64,000 bases of DNA from IMG/VR virus record IMGVR_UViG_3300045912_000789, positions 62,001 through 126,000 of that record; one strand, written 5' to 3'. Shown in pieces: positions 16,632-25,830 of this stretch. The position numbers and the translations under genes were made by a program. The notes under the pieces are model-generated. The model was not told the origin of the DNA. It saw only the letters and a list, made by a program, of their open reading frames with translations, and ran no database searches. The first letter of the stretch is position 1. Every line of letters begins with the position of its first letter. This DNA is from a virus.

Positions 16632-18206
16632 ATGCGAATCGCCGGGATCGTGCTCGACCTCTACGACGATCCGAAGGGTGTCGTCCTTCGGAACAAGCTC
16701 GCGTCGTCCGACCGTCAACTGCCGCCGAAGCTCGCTTCGGCTCGCGTCCTCAGCGCCGAAGAGCTGGAGCGCCTGCCGGACCGGCTCTTCGCCATGGTCG
16801 CGACCAACGGCGACGAGGTCGTCCGCAAGTACGCGATGCACGACGAGGCACACCTCGTCCTGTCGATGATCTACTTCGACGAGGCCGGGCACCTCCTTCC
16901 TCCCGAGGTGCAGCAGAAGGTCGCGGCGAACCTGATCAATGGCTGCTCGTGGTATGCGATGGATCCGCCCGAGGCGCTGGTGAAGCGCGCGATGATCGGC
17001 GGAGCCCTCACGGCGCTCACCGCGGGCATGGGCGTCATGGACATGGCGTCGAAGGCGCGCGAGGGGGCACAGCAGGGCCGGGAGCGCATGGAGGCGTTCC
17101 GTCAGGCGCAAGCGAGCGGCACGAAGACCTCGTCGGGCCGGGAGATCCAGCTCTCGCTGGATCAGGACTCCGCGATGCAGCGCGGCGAAGGCCCCGAAGG
17201 CGGTCACATCTGGGACGCCTTCTCGCACTTCTCCGATCTCGAAGCCACGCACCGCAAGCTCGATGCCCAGCTCGCGAAGCGCGACCAGCCGGATCCGGTG
17301 CTCGGCGGGCACCCCCACCGCCACAAGAAGGCCGATCTCGTCGGGACCGAGGCGATGCCGCAGGCGACCCTGCGGTCGGGGAGCGGCCGGCCGTCGCCGA
17401 CCTCGCGCCTCAACCTCCCGATGAAGACGGCGGCGGGGAAGATCGCCGCGGTGATGGTCCCCGAGGGCTGGGTTCACGCCGGCGACATCACACGGGCCGA
17501 GGCTCCGGTGACGGTGAAGAAGGCGAGCCACACGCACTTCGCCCTTCCCCACCTCCAGCGCTACCCGATCGACAGCGCCGCCCTCGTCACGAAGGCGGCG
17601 TCCTATTTCGACGAGCACCTCTTCGACTTCCCGCTCACCGAGCGACGCGTGTTCGCGCAGTCGGTCGTGTCGCGCGCCGACGAGCTGGGGGTGAAGGTCG
17701 CCGGGCGCGTCCTCGACTACGCCGGCGAGGGCTACGGCCCGAACCTCGTGCCCGAGCTGCACGCCCGCATCCACCAGTTCGAGGGGACGGGTCACGAGGC
17801 GGTCTACGAGCTGCTGCTGGAGAAGCGCGCCGAGGTCGATCCGATGATCATGGCGGAGATGCTCCGCGAGGCCGACGAGGAGACCGGCGCGTCCCGCTCG
17901 TACGGCCGGCCGGGCGTCGGGCTGCTCGATCCGTACGCGGCCGTCTACGGTGGCGCGAAGGTCGCGGCCAAGAAGCCGAAGGAAGAGGAGACGTACTCCT
18001 GGAACGAGGGAGGCGACTACGTCTCGGGCATGCAGCTCATGGCCCTGGCGAAGCAGGGGCTCAAGCTCAACGAGATGTTCGGCGCGGGGTTCGCCGACGA
18101 GTTCCAGAAGGACCCGATCGGGGTCTTCAAGAGCATGCCGAGCCCCCAGAAGGTGGTACTCTCGCGGCTCGCGGGCGACAGCAACGCCGGCACGTTCAGG
18201 GTCTGA
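16632..18206 (+). CDS. Putative virion protein, 524 aa
   Basis: This opens the rightward operon that ends with the portal, and I infer a structural role from that context. I place the start at the ATG at 16632, since the promoter -10 ends six bases earlier; the frame is open to 16596 but that includes the promoter. There is no ribosome site, consistent with leaderless translation. The first 100 residues are compact and alpha/beta, a Met/Ala-rich hydrophobic helix lies near 118-137, then a disordered region, a VKKASHTHF segment near 300, and a helical C-terminal half. No family is recognised. Confidence 0.72.
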   Translation: MRIAGIVLDLYDDPKGVVLRNKLASSDRQLPPKLASARVLSAEELERLPDRLFAMVATNGDEVVRKYAMHDEAHLVLSMIYFDEAGHLLPPEVQQKVAANLINGCSWYAMDPPEALVKRAMIGGALTALTAGMGVMDMASKAREGAQQGRERMEAFRQAQASGTKTSSGREIQLSLDQDSAMQRGEGPEGGHIWDAFSHFSDLEATHRKLDAQLAKRDQPDPVLGGHPHRHKKADLVGTEAMPQATLRSGSGRPSPTSRLNLPMKTAAGKIAAVMVPEGWVHAGDITRAEAPVTVKKASHTHFALPHLQRYPIDSAALVTKAASYFDEHLFDFPLTERRVFAQSVVSRADELGVKVAGRVLDYAGEGYGPNLVPELHARIHQFEGTGHEAVYELLLEKRAEVDPMIMAEMLREADEETGASRSYGRPGVGLLDPYAAVYGGAKVAAKKPKEEETYSWNEGGDYVSGMQLMALAKQGLKLNEMFGAGFADEFQKDPIGVFKSMPSPQKVVLSRLAGDSNAGTFRV

Positions 18207-18231
18207 AGGAAGAACACAGGAGGATACGATC

Positions 18232-19308
18232 ATGGGACTTTCCAAGGCATTCGGCAGCAAGTCGCCCGCTCGCCCGCACCTCGTCGTCGGGCCCGGGGGT
18301 CAGGCGAACGAGATCGAGAAGCTGCGGTCGGACGTCGACGAGGCCTTCCTCTCGCTGGAGAAGGGCGGCATCATCGTCAAGTACTTCACCCAGGTGCCGA
18401 CCGACGCGGTCGACGCCGACGGGATCAAGACGACCTTCGTGTCGTCGGTCGCGCCGGTCGTCCTCACGGGCACCGACTTCGACGGCATCCTCGCCCCGGG
18501 CACCGGCTCGGCGCTGATCAAGTCGCCCAAGCGCGTGACGCTCACGGTCGGCGGTGGCGGCACGCCGGCTCACTGGACGGGCGGCGATCTCGTCTTCACC
18601 GGCAAGGACGTCGACGGCAAGGCGCTCAGCGAGACCGTCGCGTCGGGCGCGGGCGCGGGCACCACGACCACGGTCAACTACTTCGCCCAGCTCGACAGCG
18701 TGTCGATCCCGGCGCAGGGCGGCGCGCTCGCGCAGCTCACGCTCGGCGTGGCGGCCGACGCCGCGAACATCGCGTCGCTCGTCGCCTCGACCTCGGCGCA
18801 GGTCATCGACACGAACGCGGAGTTCAACCGCGCGCGCGTCGGCAACCGTCCGATGCCGTACGGTCGGCGCATCTCGTTCATCTTCGGCGCCAGCGCGGAC
18901 TGGATCACCTCGAACATCACGATCGAGGGTCTCGACGTCCGCGGCAAGCGGATCTCCGAGACCATCGCGGTCCCGAACGGTGGCGGCGGCACCGTGAACA
19001 CCACGAAGTTCTACGCCCAGGTGCTGAAGATCAGCATCCCGGCGCAGGGCGGTTCGGTGGGCACGGCGACGGTCGGCTTCCTCAACACCGAGCTGGGCGT
19101 GGACGTCAACCCGCTCAGCGACGTCGAGGCGGTCGCGGTCATCCGCGAGGCGAACGATCCGGGCACCGGCGTGTGGGCGGTGCCCGCGGCCGGCGCGCTC
19201 GATCCGGAGAGCGTCACGAACGCGGACCCCTACGGGCGCTACATCCCGGCGACGGCTCCGGACGGGATCCGCAGCTACGTCATCGCCTACCTGCCCTCCC
19301 CCGCCTGA
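18232..19308 (+). CDS. Virion protein with tandem duplicated beta domain
   Basis: This 358-aa protein has a strong AGGAGGATACG site before the ATG at 18232. Two homologous segments follow one another. One runs from about residue 100 to 185 and the other from about 205 to 290; both contain a GKxxSET strand, a Tyr-Phe/Ala-Gln turn and the exact motif SIPAQGG. The pattern suggests two copies of one beta-sandwich. It is Gly/Thr/Val-rich without cysteines, typical of capsid decoration or tail-associated proteins. It lies in the portal operon. Exact location in the virion is unknown. Confidence 0.75.
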   Translation: MGLSKAFGSKSPARPHLVVGPGGQANEIEKLRSDVDEAFLSLEKGGIIVKYFTQVPTDAVDADGIKTTFVSSVAPVVLTGTDFDGILAPGTGSALIKSPKRVTLTVGGGGTPAHWTGGDLVFTGKDVDGKALSETVASGAGAGTTTTVNYFAQLDSVSIPAQGGALAQLTLGVAADAANIASLVASTSAQVIDTNAEFNRARVGNRPMPYGRRISFIFGASADWITSNITIEGLDVRGKRISETIAVPNGGGGTVNTTKFYAQVLKISIPAQGGSVGTATVGFLNTELGVDVNPLSDVEAVAVIREANDPGTGVWAVPAAGALDPESVTNADPYGRYIPATAPDGIRSYVIAYLPSPA

Positions 19309-19311
19309 TCG

Positions 19312-20265
19312 ATGAGCATCCTGCTCGACGAGAGCAGCATGCGGGTCTGGCCTCCTCGTGGGGCCGGATCCGCTGCTGCGTCGGGTGGCTCGGACGAAGC
19401 GCCACCGCCCGAGGAGGCCATCAGCATCGAGTCGCTGGTGTCCCGGGCGGTGTCGTGCGTCGACGAGGAAGAGAAGACCGCCGCGCTCAAGAGCGACGCG
19501 TCGATCGACCTCGCGGGCCAGGTGCCGTCCATGAAGGACATCTGGCGGCATCCCAACGCGCACCCGATCGTCCTCATGCTGCTCCTGCTCGACAAGTACG
19601 GGCAGGAGTACCTGGAGTGGCATCCCGACGTCCTCAAGATGACGCTGGAGCGAGACGGGATCGCGCTCTCCAACAAGGTCTGGAACAAGATCCTGGCCGG
19701 ACGAGTCGTGCTGATGTCGCCGTCGCCGTGGCGCCAGTGGGAGGTCTTCCACTGGGTGTCGCGTGCGCTGAGCGGCGAGAGCCCGAACTTCGTCTTCTAC
19801 GAGGAGGCTGAGATCGGTCACCTCGTGGTCGGGATGGAGATCATGAAGCTCGTCGACCCGAAGCGTCAGACCTCGTACGAGGTCGACAAGTTCGTGGCCG
19901 CCGTCTTCAAGCACGAGGGGATCCCGTTCATCCCGGCACCGCTCGACTTCGCCCAGCGTGAGCTGGAGGAGCCCAAGATCGAATGCACCCACTGCCTGGC
20001 CGTCCATCGTGACGACAACGACGTGCGGTGCGTGACCTGTGGGGAAGCGAAGCTGCGCAAGATCCCGTTCGAGTTCGAGGAGCTGAAGGCCGAGTGCAAG
20101 CAGCTCTGGGACGCGCGCAAGAAGCTGCCCCTGGCGGATGCCGTCGAGAACCTTCCTGACACCGGTGCCGGTTCTGCGGTATACCGGTTGCTGGTCGAGT
20201 GGGACCTCGTCAAGACCGTGAAGTCCCAGATGATCCAGCAGCTCAGGATGATCGGCGGCAGGTGA
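19312..20265 (+). CDS. Putative structural protein with zinc ribbon, 317 aa
   Basis: The N-terminus is low-complexity (Ala/Gly/Ser/Pro). A folded helical domain follows (HPIVLMLLLLDKYGQEYLEW, then WRQWEVFHWVS), and a C-terminal zinc-ribbon-like site reads CTHC then CVTCG. The gene starts 3 bases after the preceding stop and shares a TGATG with the next gene, so it is within the portal operon. The role is not recognised; a head-assembly or connector accessory protein is plausible. Confidence 0.7.
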   Translation: MSILLDESSMRVWPPRGAGSAAASGGSDEAPPPEEAISIESLVSRAVSCVDEEEKTAALKSDASIDLAGQVPSMKDIWRHPNAHPIVLMLLLLDKYGQEYLEWHPDVLKMTLERDGIALSNKVWNKILAGRVVLMSPSPWRQWEVFHWVSRALSGESPNFVFYEEAEIGHLVVGMEIMKLVDPKRQTSYEVDKFVAAVFKHEGIPFIPAPLDFAQRELEEPKIECTHCLAVHRDDNDVRCVTCGEAKLRKIPFEFEELKAECKQLWDARKKLPLADAVENLPDTGAGSAVYRLLVEWDLVKTVKSQMIQQLRMIGGR

Positions 20266-21221
20266 TGAACGCGTACGACGTCTTCTACGAGGAGGTCACG
20301 AAGTCGGCGACAGCCACACGGGCGCTCACCCGTGCTGCTCGCTGGCTGACCGAATCGCCCGGGCGAACCGCCCTGGTCGGTGCCGGAGTCGGTGCCGCCC
20401 AGGGCGCGCTCATGCACGGGGACGAAGGCGTCGGTGCGGCAGCCCTCAAGGGCGGCCTTCGAGGGGCGGCGGTCGGTGGAGCTGCCGGCGGGCTCGGGCG
20501 CGCCTACCGCGACACCCGTCTGCTCAACCCGGCGCTGTCGTCGGGCGCGGCGGTGGGCGAGACCGCGAAGCGGATCGGTCAGGGCATCAAGGACTTCGGC
20601 AAGCGTCAGATCCACGGCTTCACCGGCGCGTACGCCGACCAGGCCGGTGAGATCGGCATGCGCAGTCGAGCTGCTGCGTCCAAGAAGATTGATCTCCTTC
20701 GCAAGCGCCAGGCCGATCTGGCCGCTCACGGAGAGCTGACCGACAAGGCGAAGAAGAAGCTCGTCGAGGAGGCGAAGGGTCTCCGCGAGTGGGGCGCCGG
20801 CGGAGACGCGGCGCTCAAGGCGGGGATCACGAACATCCCCGGCATCGTGAAGGGCATGGCGACGCGCCCGTTCTCCACGATGAAGGCGATGGGCAAGGAC
20901 ATGGTCGGCGGAGGCGGAGCCCTGGGTACCTCGGTCGCGCTCGGGCTCCCCCTCGCCATCGCAACTCCCGATCTGGCTCGCGGAGACGAGAGTGCGCACG
21001 GCGGGCGGTCCATGAGGCAGAAGCTCGTGGGCGTCGGCTCGGGTCTCGTCGGAGGCGCACTCACCGCGGGCGTTCCCGTTCTTCCCCAGCTCGTGGGCGG
21101 CGTGGCCGTCGACGCAGCAGCGAGCAAGGCGCTCGGCGGGAAGAAGCGTCTCGCGAAGGCCTCTCGTGAGGCCGGACAAGAGGCGATCAACACCACCCTC
21201 GGCGTTCCCGGAGGGACCTGA
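20265..21221 (+). CDS. Gly/Ala-rich membrane-active virion protein candidate
   Basis: The ATG at 20265 overlaps the upstream stop as TGATG. The 318-aa protein alternates basic amphipathic stretches with several Gly/Ala-rich hydrophobic segments (near 38-50, 65-85, 225-245 and 255-285) that could act as glycine-zipper helices. Similar Ala/Gly segments recur in other virion-cluster proteins here. It ends in TGATG with the portal start. Ejected internal proteins that breach host membranes have this flavour, but the assignment is inference. Confidence 0.7.
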   Translation: MNAYDVFYEEVTKSATATRALTRAARWLTESPGRTALVGAGVGAAQGALMHGDEGVGAAALKGGLRGAAVGGAAGGLGRAYRDTRLLNPALSSGAAVGETAKRIGQGIKDFGKRQIHGFTGAYADQAGEIGMRSRAAASKKIDLLRKRQADLAAHGELTDKAKKKLVEEAKGLREWGAGGDAALKAGITNIPGIVKGMATRPFSTMKAMGKDMVGGGGALGTSVALGLPLAIATPDLARGDESAHGGRSMRQKLVGVGSGLVGGALTAGVPVLPQLVGGVAVDAAASKALGGKKRLAKASREAGQEAINTTLGVPGGT

Positions 21222-23143
21222 TGTTCTTCAGCGGCGTTTCAGGTTCTGCCCTCGGCATGGGTGGTCGGATGGCGGTGAGCGGCAACGCGAACCGCAGCGA
21301 GATCCTCGGCCGTAGGTACCAGCCCTTCGCGAACCCCTTCTTCGATCAGGCGAGCACGTACACGCCGCCGTCGATCAAGGCACTGTTCGGGTTCTGTCGG
21401 TTCTACTTCCTGACGCACGGCATCATCAACGCCGTCGTCACCAAGGCCGCCGAGTACCCGGTCACCGATCTCATCCTCCAGCACAAGGACGAGGGCGTCC
21501 GCTCGCGGTGGGAGGAGCTGCTGCTGGGCGTGATGAACTACCGCGTCCACCAGTACGAGATCAACCTCGACTACTTCGTCTACGGCAACGCGTTCCTCAG
21601 CGCGAGCTTCCCGTTCCGCAAGAAGCTGATCTGCGGCAACAGCATGTGCCGCGCAGAGCACGACTGCCTCAACGTCCGGCCGAGCTGGCGCTACATCAGC
21701 GGTCGGTTCTGGTTCCAGTGCCCGACCTGCGGTCAGACCGACTTCGCTCGGAGCCGCGACGACTACTATCCGAAGTACAGCGAGATCGGTCTGATCCGCT
21801 GGAACCCGGAGTACGTCCACATCTTCTACAACGAGGCCACCGGCCGGATGGACTACGGGCTCGACATCAGCCCGGACTTCCGCGCGCAGGTCATGATGGG
21901 CCGCAAGGATCTCGTCGCGACCACACCCGAGATCTTCCTCGAAGCCGTCCGCACGCACCGTCAGCTCGTGTTCGACAAGTCCGAGGTCTTCCACATGCGG
22001 AGGCCCGGGCTGTCCACGATGTCGCGCGGCTGGGGCATCCCGCTGCTCATGCCGGTGCTGAAGGATGCCTTCTACATCCAGGTGATGCGCAAGGCGCAGG
22101 AGGCCGTGCTCCTCACGCACCTCGTGCCGCAGATCTTCCTGTTCCCGCAGCCGGCCACCGCCGGCGCGGATCCGTTCACGACGGTGGACCTCGCGAACTG
22201 GCGAGACCACATCCGGCGCGAGCTGGCGCGCCAGCGCGTCGACCCCAGCTACTACGGCATCCTGCCGTTCCCGCTCGGTCACCAGGTCATCGGCGAGAAC
22301 GGGCGCAGCCTGCTGCTGATGCCGGAGATCCAGCAGATGTACGAGATCATGGTGGCGGGCCTCGGCTTCCCCATCGATCTCGTCTTCGGTCACGGCACGT
22401 ACGCCGGCACCAGCGTGTCGATGCGCATGCTGGAGAACTTCTTCCTCTCGAACGTGCTCGGCCATCACCGCCTGCTCGACTGGGTGCTGAAGCGGATGGG
22501 CGCGTACATGAACTGGCCGCTGCCGCAGGGCCGCTTCAAGCCGTTCCGCATGGCGGACGATCTCCAGCGCCAGGCGATGATGATGCAGCTCAACCAGTTC
22601 GGGAAGGTGAGCGACGCCACCCTGCTCTCGTACACCGATCTCAAGGTCGAGGACGAGGCGGAGCTGATGCTCAAGGAGGCGAAGGTCAAGGCGGAGGCGC
22701 TCCGACAGAAGACGCTCGTCGAGGCCGAGGCCCAGGGTGAGGCTCAGCTCGTGATCGCCAAGTACCAGGCACAAGCCCAGGCGGCGATGCAGAAGGGCAT
22801 GCTGAAGGAGACCGCGCCGAAGCGGACGCCGTTCGACGAGATCCAGGGTCAGAGCGCAGCAGCCCAGCCGGGCGGCTACTCGATGGACGCCGTCGCGGCG
22901 GCTCTGGCGAACAAGATCAAGACGATGCCGCCCGAGCAGCAGAAGGTGTACCTCCAGCAGCTCCAGCAGAAGGCCCCCGAGATGGGCGAGCTGCTGGCGC
23001 AGCAGGGGCTCATGATGCCGCCCGAGGCCGGGGCGGTCCTGCCGGGCCAGGACGGCTCCCAGGGCGCGATGCCGGCCCCTCCGGCGGTCGACATGCGCCC
23101 GATGCCCGAGCAGCTCCCTCCGCGCCGCGCAGGGGCCGTCTGA
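21221..23143 (+). CDS. Portal protein with zinc-ribbon insertion
   Basis: The 640-aa product has the size and layout of a portal protein: an alpha/beta wing and clip, a long central region with MRRPGLS, and a stretch ending in GTYAGTSVSMRMLENFF, followed by a Gln/Ala-rich coiled C-terminal barrel region. Portals form the dodecameric ring for DNA passage. An unusual insertion near residues 137-170 contains CGNSMC and later CPTCG, a probable zinc ribbon. The C-terminal 120 residues are Gln/Pro-rich. It is coupled to the upstream gene by TGATG and followed by a strong terminator. Confidence 0.78.
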   Translation: MFFSGVSGSALGMGGRMAVSGNANRSEILGRRYQPFANPFFDQASTYTPPSIKALFGFCRFYFLTHGIINAVVTKAAEYPVTDLILQHKDEGVRSRWEELLLGVMNYRVHQYEINLDYFVYGNAFLSASFPFRKKLICGNSMCRAEHDCLNVRPSWRYISGRFWFQCPTCGQTDFARSRDDYYPKYSEIGLIRWNPEYVHIFYNEATGRMDYGLDISPDFRAQVMMGRKDLVATTPEIFLEAVRTHRQLVFDKSEVFHMRRPGLSTMSRGWGIPLLMPVLKDAFYIQVMRKAQEAVLLTHLVPQIFLFPQPATAGADPFTTVDLANWRDHIRRELARQRVDPSYYGILPFPLGHQVIGENGRSLLLMPEIQQMYEIMVAGLGFPIDLVFGHGTYAGTSVSMRMLENFFLSNVLGHHRLLDWVLKRMGAYMNWPLPQGRFKPFRMADDLQRQAMMMQLNQFGKVSDATLLSYTDLKVEDEAELMLKEAKVKAEALRQKTLVEAEAQGEAQLVIAKYQAQAQAAMQKGMLKETAPKRTPFDEIQGQSAAAQPGGYSMDAVAAALANKIKTMPPEQQKVYLQQLQQKAPEMGELLAQQGLMMPPEAGAVLPGQDGSQGAMPAPPAVDMRPMPEQLPPRRAGAV

Positions 23144-23162
23144 GGGCAAAGTAGACGGGCGA

Positions 23163-23184
23163 AGCCCGGGGCTGTCCCCGGGCT
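23163..23184. terminator. Bidirectional terminator between portal and leftward cassette
   Basis: A perfect 9-bp stem (AGCCCGGGG/CCCCGGGCT) with a CTGT loop lies between convergent stops at 23143 (+) and 23183 (-). It overlaps the TAG stop of the leftward gene. It lacks a long U-run but is very stable and placed to separate the two convergent transcripts. Confidence 0.65.
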
Positions 23185-24625
23185 ACGACCACAGCTTGTA
23201 GAGGTTCGGCGGGGTGTAGTCCGCCAGGACCCTCTCGATGTGCTTCCACTGGGGGTGGGAGCGTACGGCGTTCTCGATGTCCGGGCTCGATGCCCCGTGC
23301 GGCTTCAGGAGCGCGAGGAACGAGATCGTGTCGTTCTCCGTGACGTCCCGCAGAGCCTCACGGACCATGATCGATTCACGGTTCATGCGGTGCAGACGGT
23401 CCATCACTGTCTCCCAGTCGGCGATCGACGAGGCGTCGGTGATGCGGAGGTTCTTGGCGGCGCGGTCCGCCTCGTTCTCGATGTTCGGCAGACGCTTCAC
23501 TCGGCCTGGGTGATCGGTGAGGAAGCGCCTGAGCACGACCGGCCCGAGCTTCTCGGCGTACGGCAGAGCCGCAGCCCGCAGCCCAGGCTGCTTCGTCACC
23601 GGCTCGATCAGCATCCAGTCCATCTCGTCGAGGATGTTGATGATCCCGATTGAGCGCACAGCGCGGACCTCGTCGATGGTGGGGGCGCGCCCGATGCGCT
23701 CCAGGATCTCCTTGCGGACGTCCGGAGCGCTCTGGGCGAGCTGGCGCAGGCCCATCACGTAGTGCTCTTCGGAGGTGTCGCTTCGGAAGAGCGCCACCAT
23801 CTTCCGCGACCCTTGGAGATCGTCGAACAGGCTCGCGGCTCTCTGTGGCGTGCAGAGCCGGACGAAGACGGCCATGTCCGCGTAGCGGAACCCGCCCTTC
23901 TTGTCGCCGGTGCACAGCTTGCGGGCCTGGTCGAACGCTGCCTCGCGCATGGCAGGCAGCACGTCGCGGTTCTTCAGGCCCGAGATCATCGCGAACGCTT
24001 CGATGTTCTGGGGCCCGAGCCGCTGCTTCAGGCGGTGGGTGTAGCTCTCGGGCGTGAACGCACCTTCGAGGTAGAACGAGTCGACCTGATCATCCATCGC
24101 GACACGAGGGAGCCGAAGCTCCTCGAAGTCGGGGATGACCCAGGTGCGCGTCATGTTCCGATCCGTGAACCACTTCCCCCAGTCCATCTTGCCGAGGTCG
24201 GGGTCGCGGAAGAACTCCGGCATCTTCGCCGCCGCCCACCGATCCCGCGACTTGATCAGCGCCGCACGCTCTTCGAGGACGAGCTTCGCCGCTTCCTCGT
24301 TCCCGAACACGGCGTAGTACGCGGCGATGTGGAGCGGGTCGCTGAGTCCGTGATCGTCGTCGGTCTTGTACGGGTTCTTGTACCCGATGCCAGCCGTTCG
24401 TAGCCGCACCGGGTTGATCCCGTACGCCACCGCCTTCGACCACGTCACGTCGCTGTCGAGCTGGCTGGTCTCCTGCACGAGGCCCAGGATCTGTCGTAGA
24501 CGATCCCCGGACGCCATGAGCATCGCGTCGAAGGTCCGGTTCTCCGAGACGCTGATGTAGCTGTACCTGAAGAACCGCTCTCGGATGATCTGGTTCGCCA
24601 GGTTCTGGATGAGAGAGATCACCAT
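23183..24625 (-). CDS. 480-aa partner protein of the MoxR-vWA cassette
   Basis: The ATG at 24625 overlaps the end of the vWA gene by 7 bases; the longer frame to 25498 is inside that gene. The protein is soluble, mostly helical and rich in Arg/Leu/Glu, with no membrane segment and no motif I can name. Repeating helical pairs in the second half suggest a solenoid-like scaffold. It is the last gene of the leftward cassette after MoxR and vWA. In known MoxR-vWA systems the third gene is often the client or effector, so this is the candidate target; its activity is unknown. Confidence 0.7.
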   Translation of the reverse strand: MVISLIQNLANQIIRERFFRYSYISVSENRTFDAMLMASGDRLRQILGLVQETSQLDSDVTWSKAVAYGINPVRLRTAGIGYKNPYKTDDDHGLSDPLHIAAYYAVFGNEEAAKLVLEERAALIKSRDRWAAAKMPEFFRDPDLGKMDWGKWFTDRNMTRTWVIPDFEELRLPRVAMDDQVDSFYLEGAFTPESYTHRLKQRLGPQNIEAFAMISGLKNRDVLPAMREAAFDQARKLCTGDKKGGFRYADMAVFVRLCTPQRAASLFDDLQGSRKMVALFRSDTSEEHYVMGLRQLAQSAPDVRKEILERIGRAPTIDEVRAVRSIGIINILDEMDWMLIEPVTKQPGLRAAALPYAEKLGPVVLRRFLTDHPGRVKRLPNIENEADRAAKNLRITDASSIADWETVMDRLHRMNRESIMVREALRDVTENDTISFLALLKPHGASSPDIENAVRSHPQWKHIERVLADYTPPNLYKLWS

Positions 24626-25830
24626 GAGACGTCCATGAAGAAGTTGCGCCCCCAGGGCTGAGGTCGACCGTTCTGCGGGATGACCCAGATCGTGTTGGGG
24701 TAGGCCCGCTCGGGCAGGAAGATGTGCCCGTCCGTGAGGCATGCGCAGGCCTTCGGCTTGAACTTGTCGTACAGCTCGAAGACGCCGCGCACCGAGGTGT
24801 GGCTGTGGGCTCCGGAGAGGAACTTCACGTTCTCCAGGATCTTCGCCGGATGCTTGGTCCGATGGACCTCGCGGACCACGGCGTCGAAGGTCACGACGAT
24901 CGTCTCGGTTGCGCGCATTGCTGCGGGCATCACGTTCGAGATGAAGGTCTTCATCAGGGTAGGTCCGACGGAAGCCGAGACGTCGATCGCGAGCAGGAGC
25001 TTCTGTTCCTTCACCGACCGCATCGACGGCAGCGTGATGTCGGGGAAGTATCTCGCCTTCGGAGGGGCGTACGTCGGCATGTCGTAGCCCATGTCGGCGA
25101 GGAGCCGGCCGCGCAGCAGCCTCGACCAGGGCACGCTGCCCTTGATGATCTCTTCGAGTCGGCTGGATACGGTCTTGCCGAACATCTGCTCCAGCGTCTG
25201 GTTCTTCACCTGCTGCTGGATCAGGACGGCCTGCTGAAGCTCCTCGGTGAACTTCCGGCGGAACTCCTCCTCCTCCTGACCGACCGTCGACTTGTTCTCC
25301 GCGTCCCGATCGAACAGGAAGTCGGTGCCCTTCTCGATCTCGCCCTTGCCCTTCGCCGGAGCCGGCATGGGGTGCTTCTTCTCGATGAGGGCGTCGTAGA
25401 TCTGCTCGGCGGTCATGTCCTTCGCCCACTCCGGCGGGATCACGCCGTCCTCCGGCGGCTTCCACTGCTTGCCACCGTCTCGCGAGAGGATGCTGCACGC
25501 CTCTCGGACGACCACGATGTCCGCGGCGATGTTCCAGACCTTGCGGTTGCGATCACCGCATCGGGCGACGTGGTTGAAAAAGATGTGCAGCCACTCGTGG
25601 AGCGTGTCGAACACGCGCCCGTCGTGCTCGTTCTTCTTGATCCACTTCGGGGCGTAGTGCACGCGGCGCCCGTCGGTGGCCATGGTGTCGATCGTGGGGT
25701 CTTCCACGACCTCTACGGCCTCTCCCAGGTAGGAGAGGCCGCAGAGCGGGAAGAACAGCAGCAGGTCCTGGAGGGCCCGCCGGAACATCTCGTAGGCCTC
25801 ACGGTCCTTGATGCTGTTCTCGATGATCAC
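24619..25830 (-). CDS. vWA-domain protein with metallopeptidase-like N-terminus (DUF2201-like)
   Basis: A GTG at 25830, preceded by AAGGA and overlapping the MoxR stop as GTGA, gives a 403-aa protein. The N-terminal half has HEWLHIFFNH, a zincin-like H-x3-H (H78, H82) typical of DUF2201-type proteins. The middle is a Glu/Lys/Gln-rich coiled region. The C-terminal half is a vWA fold with an intact MIDAS D-x-S-x-S (in LAIDVSASVG) and a later CLTDGH strand. Such proteins partner MoxR ATPases as substrate or metal adaptors. Whether the zincin site is catalytic is unknown. Confidence 0.8.
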   Translation of the reverse strand: MIIENSIKDREAYEMFRRALQDLLLFFPLCGLSYLGEAVEVVEDPTIDTMATDGRRVHYAPKWIKKNEHDGRVFDTLHEWLHIFFNHVARCGDRNRKVWNIAADIVVVREACSILSRDGGKQWKPPEDGVIPPEWAKDMTAEQIYDALIEKKHPMPAPAKGKGEIEKGTDFLFDRDAENKSTVGQEEEEFRRKFTEELQQAVLIQQQVKNQTLEQMFGKTVSSRLEEIIKGSVPWSRLLRGRLLADMGYDMPTYAPPKARYFPDITLPSMRSVKEQKLLLAIDVSASVGPTLMKTFISNVMPAAMRATETIVVTFDAVVREVHRTKHPAKILENVKFLSGAHSHTSVRGVFELYDKFKPKACACLTDGHIFLPERAYPNTIWVIPQNGRPQPWGRNFFMDVSW

